Shown here: one piece after another, positions 39,001 to 47,500 of the stretch
How the letters are laid out: the number at the start of each line of letters is the position of its first letter
Position numbering within the stretch: the stretch's first letter is position 1
Source: Bacteroidales bacterium
Lineage (GTDB): Bacteria; Bacteroidota; Bacteroidia; Bacteroidales; UBA10428
Length of the DNA: 64,000 bases
Reading direction: 5' to 3'
NCBI GenBank assembly: GCA_016933335.1
Contig: JAFGBD010000059.1
Span: 34,929 to 98,928 of the forward strand
Notes under the pieces: generated by a model
Told to the model about the DNA's origin: nothing
Databases searched by the model: none
Seen by the model: only the letters and a program-made list of their open reading frames with translations
Made by a program: the position numbers and the translations under genes

Positions 39001-39939
39001 TTATTGTACAAAGTTTGATCTAAGGTTACTAACGGTGACACGTAATTCCTTAAACACCTCAGGTGTGATGGTTATTTTTGTCTGTGATTTAAGAGTTGCA
39101 ACTTTGGATTCTTCATCAGGTTCTACCTTGATTTCAGATGTTTCGACCTTTATCCTGTCAAAAGCCTCTTTTAAAGGTTCAAGTTCTGCCGTTAACTCGA
39201 CAATATCCTTGTTCTCTTTGCCAGACTGATCTTTCAGATTATCAGCAAGCATTCTCTGAACGATTCTGAAAGACAACTTCTGTTCTGCTATCCTGTCTAC
39301 CAGTTTATTTCCCTTGATATTGTCATCGCCAACCAATTGTGTTGCGATATATAAGCCTTCGATCCATCCTCCTACCAAAACCACCGTTGCTACAGCAGGT
39401 CTGTCATTTTCTTTCAGATATGAACTCGAATTCAGGAATGTCTCCGAAATAATATCCATGATGACATCCCTGTTGTTCAGGTTATCATTCAGCCTTCTGA
39501 TGGTTTCATCATCAATGGCATCAGTAATATCCAGACCCTCGGCCATTGTTCTGGCTGCTTCCATATATTTTATGGAGGTTTGTGTCTGATCAAAAAGGCT
39601 GGCAAAACTTAAATCGGTCGTATAAATTCCAAGGTTTAAAGCCAATGATTTATTGCTTGTATAGTTACGTGTGTTTTCAAGGGAATTCAATAATTGTTCA
39701 TCATATTCAGCTCCGGCTGATTTAATCAGCATAGCAGTTTCAAGCGGGGAAGGCAGGGAATAAAAGATCTTTTTCGCCTTGTCAATATCATCAAAGATCT
39801 CATCCTCTGAAAGAAAATCCTCCAGATCAACACCTTTCTTTTTTTCTCTGGATTTATCGGATTTACAACATGGTAAGACCAACAGGCAAAAAACAGAGAA
39901 AATAGTGATTAACCTGATCAAATACTTTCTGTGTTGCAT
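39001..39939 (-). CDS. lipoprotein of unknown function (312 residues)
   Basis: It has a lipoprotein-type signal (FCLLVLPCCKSDKSREKKK, cysteine near residue 24) and then a mostly helical domain with conserved-looking motifs such as LPSPLETAMLIKSAGAEYDEQLLNS and LNLGIYTTDLSFASLFDQTQTS. Such sequences recur in Bacteroidota as uncharacterised lipoproteins. It is followed 11 bases later by the 146-residue exported protein gene. No enzyme motif is seen. Confidence 0.7.
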   Translation of the reverse strand: MQHRKYLIRLITIFSVFCLLVLPCCKSDKSREKKKGVDLEDFLSEDEIFDDIDKAKKIFYSLPSPLETAMLIKSAGAEYDEQLLNSLENTRNYTSNKSLALNLGIYTTDLSFASLFDQTQTSIKYMEAARTMAEGLDITDAIDDETIRRLNDNLNNRDVIMDIISETFLNSSSYLKENDRPAVATVVLVGGWIEGLYIATQLVGDDNIKGNKLVDRIAEQKLSFRIVQRMLADNLKDQSGKENKDIVELTAELEPLKEAFDRIKVETSEIKVEPDEESKVATLKSQTKITITPEVFKELRVTVSNLRSNFVQ

Positions 39940-40043
39940 GGATTAGTAGTTTATTTTTTGATTACTAATGATTTTAGGTATCTTATGTTGTAGTAAAATT
40001 AATACTTTTTTTTTATTTACAAAATTTAGCCTTCGCATAGACC

Positions 40044-40070
40044 CTTTAAACCGGTTAAACCCGGTTAAAC
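40044..40070. repeat. tandem CCGGTTAAAC repeat
   Basis: Two perfect copies of CCGGTTAAAC lie head to tail at 40051-40070, preceded by a half-matching CCTTTAAA. The repeat contains AACCGGTT-like palindromes and lies in the 186-base gap between two leftward genes, so it could be an operator for the 39939 gene. Confidence 0.5.
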
Positions 40071-40125
40071 GTTACAAATTAATGTAAATCTTGCAGTCAT
40101 AACCCGATTCTGACAATGCTACTTG

Positions 40126-41010
40126 TCAGAAAAAGGCGATCTTATCCTGCAGCAAAGGTTCATATTGTGAATCAAGTTCAGTTGACCATCCAATGAGATA
40201 TCTGGTATATTCTCCGATCTCAAAGTTCTGAATATTCATAAAATTATTGTCCTGCATGATATCGTTCGGGAAAAACTGCCCGGCCATTGCGATCTTTTTC
40301 TCATTTCGTCTGAATTCACTTTTATTTAAGTCAGCAGCTCCAAAAAGATTAAGAATGTTATGTGCAATAACAGAGGGATATTTATAACTGACAATTGCAA
40401 ATTCGACATCTTCATTACCCATGGTATTGAGGACCACTGAAATGTCGTTCTTGTAATAATTATTGACCATAAATAACAAAGCGACACTCTCAACCTGTTT
40501 TTCATCACGCAGGTAAGCCACCAGGCGTTCCTTGTTTCTGGGATTCTTAATTTCCGGAATGCCATTCTTCTCACTGATATTGAAGGTATACCCGGCTCTT
40601 TTTGCTATTATGTCAGCCCAGTTGTTAAGGGCCCTGATGCCTTTTGAAAGGCTGGGTTCATTCAGTGAATTAATAACATTGCCGAATGGCAGGGCTTTCT
40701 TAATGGTTGTATAGTCCTCTCCGATGTAATAATCCTGGATAATGTTCAATGAAATTCCAAAAGCCCTTGCCTGACTTTCGAGCCACCGAACAGCTACTGT
40801 CAGCGAATCGATTGTGGTTTTAATATCAAATTCTGTCCATGGTGTGGTTTCCTGGCTGTCGACAAAGATATAATAAACCAGTACGTTATCTTTCAGCGTT
40901 TTGCATACATTGTTATTGATTCCCTTACGGTAGTCAATCCTGTGTAAAGAGCTGCCTGGCAAGATTATCAGAATCACCGCCAGCATACTGATCCTGATTA
41001 CACCTTTCAT
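40126..41010 (-). CDS. exported protein with a degenerate zinc-metalloprotease motif
   Basis: The 294-residue product has a hydrophobic N-terminal signal (ISMLAVILIILPGSSLH). The body has the layout of a bacterial metallopeptidase, but the expected motif HExxHLFGAxDLY reads HNILNLFGAADL near residue 217. The catalytic Glu is replaced by Asn and the second His by Asn, so catalysis is unlikely. A pseudoprotease or binding role is inferred. Its gene is alone, with about 110 bases on its right before nth. Confidence 0.65.
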   Translation of the reverse strand: MKGVIRISMLAVILIILPGSSLHRIDYRKGINNNVCKTLKDNVLVYYIFVDSQETTPWTEFDIKTTIDSLTVAVRWLESQARAFGISLNIIQDYYIGEDYTTIKKALPFGNVINSLNEPSLSKGIRALNNWADIIAKRAGYTFNISEKNGIPEIKNPRNKERLVAYLRDEKQVESVALLFMVNNYYKNDISVVLNTMGNEDVEFAIVSYKYPSVIAHNILNLFGAADLNKSEFRRNEKKIAMAGQFFPNDIMQDNNFMNIQNFEIGEYTRYLIGWSTELDSQYEPLLQDKIAFF

Positions 41011-41112
41011 TGGTTTTTTATTTTTGTATCATCACTACGGGCAAATTTATTAAAGTGTTTGATGATAAAAAACAACCCTGCACCTGACTTTTCAACAAAT
41101 AATCATGGGAAT

Positions 41113-41766
41113 TCAGGATGAAAGATTCTTTTTTTTGTAGCTGCATAACATGATCAGGCCACATTCGCTGCATTTTGGTTTTCGGGCCTGGCAGACATAA
41201 CGGCCATGGAGAATAAGCCAGTGGTGTGCAATTGAACGCAACTCAACAGGGATGTATTTAAGAAGTTGTTTTTCCGTATCAAGCGGTGATTTCGATCCGG
41301 TTGTCAGTCCAAGACGCGCCGAAACCCTGAAAACATGAGTATCGACAGCAATGGTCGGCTGATTGAAAACAACCGAGGCGATTACATTGGCCGACTTGCG
41401 GCCTACTCCCGGTAATTGTTGCAGCTGTTGAACATCAGAAGGAATTTTACCGCCAAACTTTTCAACCACCGTCTTAGCCATATTTATAAGATGTTTTGAC
41501 TTGTTGTTGGGATAGGAACAGCTTCTGATGTATTCAAAAACTTCTTTTGTATCGGCACCGGCCATATCCCGGATTGTAGGAAATTTTTCAAGAAGGGCGG
41601 GTGTAATCATGTTGACCCTTTTGTCGGTGCATTGTGCCGACAGGATAACCGCCACCATGAGCTCATACGGACCGGTATAAACCAGTTCTGTCTCTGCCAC
41701 CGGACGATGTGTTTTGAAATAATCCAGTACTTTTTCGTAGCGTTCTTTCTTTTTCATCTGCCTCAA
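41113..41766 (-). CDS. nth: endonuclease III (DNA glycosylase/AP lyase)
   Basis: This base-excision repair enzyme removes oxidised pyrimidines. The 217-residue protein has the helix-hairpin-helix LPGVGRKSANVI with the catalytic Lys, the Asp in VDTHVFRVSARLG and the [4Fe-4S] ligands in VCQARKPKCSECGLIMLC (C-x6-C-x2-C-x5-C). A second ATG at 41757 (MKKKERYEK) may be the true start. Confidence 0.96.
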   Translation of the reverse strand: MRQMKKKERYEKVLDYFKTHRPVAETELVYTGPYELMVAVILSAQCTDKRVNMITPALLEKFPTIRDMAGADTKEVFEYIRSCSYPNNKSKHLINMAKTVVEKFGGKIPSDVQQLQQLPGVGRKSANVIASVVFNQPTIAVDTHVFRVSARLGLTTGSKSPLDTEKQLLKYIPVELRSIAHHWLILHGRYVCQARKPKCSECGLIMLCSYKKKNLSS

Positions 41767-41814
41767 AAAATGACAGCCATAAAAATAGTCATTATCATCC
41801 GGGAAATGTTATTT

Positions 41815-44313
41815 CTAAAAACTGATTTTTTTTACCAGTATCTGGATATCGGTGTTTCGGCCCCTGTCATCGGAACAGGAAATTTCTATCCTGCCTTCAC
41901 GCGGACTGAAAAATGTCTTTTCGTTTGGCAAAGCTGATTTAAAATAACGTTTATTGATATACCAGAAAACCTTTTCTACGTCATTGGAAGCATTACAGCT
42001 AAGTGCTATCTGCATGCTGTCGGTTTCATCGACATAATATTCTGCTCCGTTAAGAGGTGAAGTAATGACAGGTGCTGTACCTGAAAAGATCCTTTCACAT
42101 TCGCTGTTATGAGGAGGTATTTTCTGATAATTGATATTATTTTCCTCGAAATAAGCAATCACCTCCGGTGCATAATTGGGGTAAAGCGCTTTGATATAGC
42201 CAAATTCAGGGCGGCATGTCATGCAATAGGATACAGATGAATCAGGTGAAATAAACACTTCCTTCATATGCCGGCATGGTTTGGATGATGAGACGGAGGG
42301 TATATAATAGTCAATAACCAGATCATTGCAGAAATCCGAGTATGGCTGTCCGCTGACCGAGCAAACAATACGTGATTTGAGCCCTTCAGGCACCTCATAC
42401 CAGTTTTCTTCCGAGCCGTAGTCCAGGGCATTGAAGATCCTGAACAGCAACGGAGCTGCAGCATCAGCCCCGCTTAATTCCGGGACGCCTGTTCCTGAAA
42501 AATTACCTACCCACACCCCGATGGTATAATTCCTGTTGTATCCGATACTCCATGCATCACGACGCCCATATGATGTTCCTGTCTTCCATGCAACCCTGGG
42601 CAGGTTTGCACTGTTCTGCCATTCTGTTGGCAGGTCAGGCCTGGTAACCTTGCACAGGATATCTGTCACCATGAATGCTGCCTCTTCCGAAAGTATTCTG
42701 CCGGTGCAGGCATGATCATCCGGATGCGTTCCCTGCTTCTTCTTTTTGTTCCTTCCGTTCTGTTTATTCCTTATGTTCTGTTCTTTCTTTTCACCTTCCT
42801 GTTGAAACGGGTTATCCGGCTTTATCAACCTGATCTCTTTCAGTATGCCTTTATTGGACAGGGTATGGTAGAGGTATGTCAGTTCTTCAAGGGTAACCCC
42901 GCAACCTCCCAGGGCAACCGATAATCCAAGCCTGTCCCTGTCGTTTTTAATTTGCCTGAAACCTGCTTTTATCAGCGCTTCTATAACCGTACCTGCATTA
43001 AGCTCGTTCATTAACTTAACTGCAGGGACATTCAGAGAGTTTGAAAGCGCATATTCGACATTCACCAGACCATGATACTTACCATCATAATTTTCAGGCT
43101 CATAACCCGAATAATAAACCGGAACATCGCTGATGACCGATTTCGGAGTAACAAGGCCATGATCAAAGGCAAGTCCGTAAACAAGCGGCTTCAGGGTGCT
43201 ACCCGGAGAGCGGACAGCTCTTATGCCATCGACCTGACCGGCATCCTCGCTGTTGAAAAAATCTGCAGAACCCACATAGGCAATCACACTCCCGGTTTTG
43301 TTATCTATGACCAGAGCTGCCGCATTTTTTATGTTTCTGAAATACCACCTGTTGATATGTTCTTTTACCAGTGCTTCGGTTTTTAGCTGCATTTCCAGAT
43401 GAATGGTGGAATAAATGGTATGTTTTCCTTTTTCCTGATCATGCAGCCTCCGGCAAATATGATGTGCATGATCCGGCAGCTCATGGCGGGAGGCTTTCAG
43501 AGGTTCCTCAATGGCATCCAGGATATCCTGCTCAGGGAACAGGCCTGCTTTCAGGTACCTGTTCAGCCATTTATCCCTCTCCCTTTTCAGAATTTCATTG
43601 TTCTCCCCCGGCCTTAATGTATTGGGCCTGTTCGGGATGATTGACAACGTGGCTATTTCACCAATACTAAGCTGATCCGGCATTTTATTCAGGTAGATCA
43701 CAGAGGCCGCCTTTACTCCTTCTATATTGCCACCAAAGGGAACCAGGTTCAGATACAGCTGTAAAATTTCATTCTTTGTATAATGCCATTCAAGCTGTAT
43801 TGCCCTGAAAATTTCAACCAGCTTGTTCAGATAGGTTCGTCTCTTCGGCTCCAGTAATCTTGCTACCTGCATGGAGATGGTAGAGGCACCGCTCGTTCTC
43901 CTGCCTGATGACAGGTTATTCATCATGGCGCGGACAACTGAGACCGGATTGACCCCGATATGATATTGAAAATATTTATCTTCCTTAAAAAGGATGGCTT
44001 TTTTTAAATCGGGAGTAATTTCGTCCAGACGGGTATACAGTCTCCACTTATCATCCCTGTTCAGATAGGCCTTCATGATGGTACTGTCTGCATCAGCAAT
44101 GACAGTGGAATAATCAACACTAACCTTACACGGAAAAATCAGATCCGTCAGAAGAAATAACAGGAACAGCGAACATATCAAAAGAATGAATAAAAACAAC
44201 CGGCGATACCTCCTGAGAATACCTTCCTTCATCAGGAGCCTTATATCCGTCATCAGCGATTTGATCCTTCTGCTGTTGAACAGATTATTATATCCGGATG
44301 AAAAATGTTCCAT
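41815..44313 (-). CDS. pbpC: penicillin-binding protein 1C
   Basis: This bifunctional cell-wall enzyme has an N-terminal transmembrane helix, a GT51 glycosyltransferase domain (FKEDKYFQYHIG, SGASTISMQVARLL) and a transpeptidase domain. Its active Ser is in SPGSTLKPLVYG near residue 371 and KTGTS near residue 578. The C-terminus has the PBP1C-specific domain (ISPDSSVSYC to NKRYFK). The 832-residue length is a little long. A Lys/Arg/Asn-rich insert (for example NIRNKQNGRNKKKKQG) lies in the transpeptidase domain. The alpha-2-macroglobulin gene diverges 187 bases away, the classic pbpC partner as in E. coli. Confidence 0.95.
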   Translation of the reverse strand: MEHFSSGYNNLFNSRRIKSLMTDIRLLMKEGILRRYRRLFLFILLICSLFLLFLLTDLIFPCKVSVDYSTVIADADSTIMKAYLNRDDKWRLYTRLDEITPDLKKAILFKEDKYFQYHIGVNPVSVVRAMMNNLSSGRRTSGASTISMQVARLLEPKRRTYLNKLVEIFRAIQLEWHYTKNEILQLYLNLVPFGGNIEGVKAASVIYLNKMPDQLSIGEIATLSIIPNRPNTLRPGENNEILKRERDKWLNRYLKAGLFPEQDILDAIEEPLKASRHELPDHAHHICRRLHDQEKGKHTIYSTIHLEMQLKTEALVKEHINRWYFRNIKNAAALVIDNKTGSVIAYVGSADFFNSEDAGQVDGIRAVRSPGSTLKPLVYGLAFDHGLVTPKSVISDVPVYYSGYEPENYDGKYHGLVNVEYALSNSLNVPAVKLMNELNAGTVIEALIKAGFRQIKNDRDRLGLSVALGGCGVTLEELTYLYHTLSNKGILKEIRLIKPDNPFQQEGEKKEQNIRNKQNGRNKKKKQGTHPDDHACTGRILSEEAAFMVTDILCKVTRPDLPTEWQNSANLPRVAWKTGTSYGRRDAWSIGYNRNYTIGVWVGNFSGTGVPELSGADAAAPLLFRIFNALDYGSEENWYEVPEGLKSRIVCSVSGQPYSDFCNDLVIDYYIPSVSSSKPCRHMKEVFISPDSSVSYCMTCRPEFGYIKALYPNYAPEVIAYFEENNINYQKIPPHNSECERIFSGTAPVITSPLNGAEYYVDETDSMQIALSCNASNDVEKVFWYINKRYFKSALPNEKTFFSPREGRIEISCSDDRGRNTDIQILVKKISF

Positions 44314-44500
44314 CGCATTCTTGAAGCTTTAAAAACCGGTTCATAAAAAGTTGTTCGAATTTACCGAATGATTTCCAAAAGTCACGGATATTTTGTATTT
44401 TGTATTCGGCTTGCTTCCTGCAAGAGTTATCTGTGCAGACAGGAAGATCCCATTTAAGACAAAATTCAGAAACCAGTTTAACAAATTAATCCACCAGAAA

Positions 44501-47500
44501 ATGATCAGAAAAAAAATTATCCCCTTTGCAGTTGCTTTACTGACTGCTGTCCTCCTGTTTTCCTGTTCAAAGCAGAACGTCGTCAGGGTAATAAGCACCA
44601 GTTTTGAGGAGGAGGTAGAACTGACCGCACCGCTGAAATTTCGTTTTAACAGGGACATTGTTCCGGACTCTTTGGTTAACAGGAGGTTAACTGATGAATT
44701 GATTAAAATCGAGCCTGATGTTGCCGGAAAAGCTCTCTGGATTAATACTGATGAGCTGGTTTTTGTTCCTGATATCGGATATTCACCTGCAACATCATAC
44801 AAGGTATCGCTTACCGGCAACATTACCAGATACAGAAAGAGGCTACAGCTCAAAGGCAGGAACGAATATGAGTTTCATACACCCTACCTGAAACTTGAGA
44901 ACCAGCATATTTACTGGACTGCTGATGAAAGCACCGGTTCTCAGATCCTTGCCTGCCTTTCACTCACATTTAATTATCCTGTCCATCCCGCTGAAGTATT
45001 CTCCAGGCTGGAGGTCAACTCAGATGGCAGTCCGTTATCAATACACCCTTTGTCAGATGAGGCACTCAACGAAACCGTATTTCAGCTTGAAAATCTCAAG
45101 CCTGAGGACAAAGATCTCAATGTGACATTCATCCTGAATAAGGGGCTGCTTCCGCAAAACGGAAATATCGCTTTGGATAAAAATATCAGGACCGATCTGA
45201 TACTGAATTCACCTTTCAGACTGAATATTTCAGATTTATCGGCAGATCACGACGGGATGACCGGGCAAATTACCGTCAACACCTCCCAGAAAGTTGATGC
45301 CGGAAAGCTCAGGAAATACCTTTCTATTGTCCCGTCAGTCAGGTTCGATCTTGAAGTCTTCAGGAATTACTTTATCATCAGAAGTTCGGAATTTGATGCT
45401 GCCCTGAAATATACCGTTAAGATCGCCAAAGATCTGCCGGGGCAGCTTGGAGGTGTCCTGAAGTATGATTATGAGCAGGATGTCTCTTTTGGTAAACTGC
45501 AACCTGCCATCAAATTTATAGACAGAAAAGGAATGTATGTTTCTGCAAAAGGTTCAAAGGAGGTAGAGATAGCCATTATCAGCATTCCAAAAATCAGGTT
45601 CCGGGTAATTAAAGTCTATGAGAACAATATCATTCAGTTTCTCAGCTCGGGTAATTACTATTACGGAGATGATTATTATGAAGATTATTACTACGAATAC
45701 GGTTATTCGTCCTCAGAAAGCCTTGGCGATGTCATTATTGATAAAACCATTGAAACAAATGATCTGAAAAGGCTTGGAAATTCCAGGATCCTCAAATTTG
45801 ATTTTGAAGACAGGCTGAAGAATTACAAGGGTATTTACCAGATTGAAGCAGTCTCCGATGAGCAGTCATGGATCAGGGCAAAAAGAGTGATATCCATATC
45901 TGATATCGGACTGATCGTGAAAAAAGGAAAGGGTAACATTTCGGTTTTCGCCAATTCACTGATCAGTGCCAACCCGATAAACGATGCAGGCATTACGGTT
46001 ATCGGAAGAAACAACCAGGTACTGGCAACCCTCCGCACCAATCCGGACGGTTATGCCAGATATGACTACAGCGAACTTCCTGCCCCAGGCTTTGAGCCTG
46101 CACTCATCACTGCAAAGGCCGGGGATGATTACAATCATATCTATTTACAACAGGCAGGCATCAATACGTCAGGTTTTGATGTCGGCGGCAAATATGAGAA
46201 TCCGTCAGGGCTTGAAGCCTTCATATACGGGGAAAGAGAGCTTTACCGGCCGGGGGAAATAATCAATCTCTCGGCCATCATCCGTGATTTTAAGTGGGGA
46301 ATTCCCGGTCAGATACCTGTCATCCTGAAAATAATCACACCCAACGGAAAAACACTAAAGACCATCCGCAAAGTGCTTGATGAGGAAGGATCATTTGAAG
46401 CTTCCATCCAGACCATGCCTTCCGCACTGACAGGGAGCTACTCTGCCCAGCTCTTTACTTCCAATGAGGTGTTAATCGGATCGAAAGTTATCATGCTTGA
46501 AGAGTTTGTACCTGACAGGATAAAAGTAGATGTAGGTCTGAACAAGGATGAGCTCAAACCCGATGAAGAGCTTGAAGTATCGATAACTGCGGTAAATTTC
46601 TTCGGACCCCCGGCAGCCAACAGGAACTATGAGGTTGAATTAACAACCGGCATGACGTATTTTTATCCAAAGGAAAACAGAGACTACCATTACAACCTGC
46701 ACAATACCGAAACCTATTTTGAGAGGATCCTCAGGGAGAGCAGAACAGATGATGAGGGCAAAGCCACTGAAAGATTTTTGATCCCCGGAAGTTACCGTGA
46801 TATGGGATTGCTGCAGTCTGATATGTATGTTACGGTCTTTGATGAAACCGGCCGTCCTGTACACCGCAGGAAAACAGTCAAAATATACACCCAGCATGTG
46901 TTTTACGGGGTGAAGTACAGCAGTTATTATGCAAGAACCGGCAAACCGGTTGTCGTTCCGCTTATTGCCGCGGACAAAGAAGGCAAGGCGCTCGACAATA
47001 TCACGGCAGAGGTGAAGCTTGTAAGAATAGAATATAAAACCGTATTGTCACGAAGCGGTGATTACTACCGTTACCGCTCCGAGCAGGTGGAACGTGTTCT
47101 GGAAACCAAAAAAATCGTATTAAACGGAACCTCGGTAAATTATACCTTCACTCCTGATCTGAACGGAAGGTATCAGGTGAGGGTATCCAGACCGGGAGCA
47201 AAGAGTTATGTGATGTTAAGCTTCTGGGCATACGGTTATGGGGGAATGACCAGGTACAGCTCTTTCCAGGTAGACAATGAAGGAAGGATAGATATTGAAC
47301 TGGACAAAGAAAGATACAGTGCAGGCGATAAAGCCAAAGTCCTCCTGAAGGCGCCTTTTTCCGGCAAGATACTGGTCACTGTTGAGAATGATAATATGAT
47401 CAGATATTTTTACAGTCAGTCAGACAAACGTGTCGCTTCTTTCGAACTTGATATACCTGGTGATTATGTGCCCAATGTATATATTACAGCCACCCTTTTC

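Noticed and set aside
44393..44500. Extended N-terminus of the alpha-2-macroglobulin protein
   Set aside because: Starting at 44393 would bury the lipoprotein signal; the start at 44501 is consistent with export.
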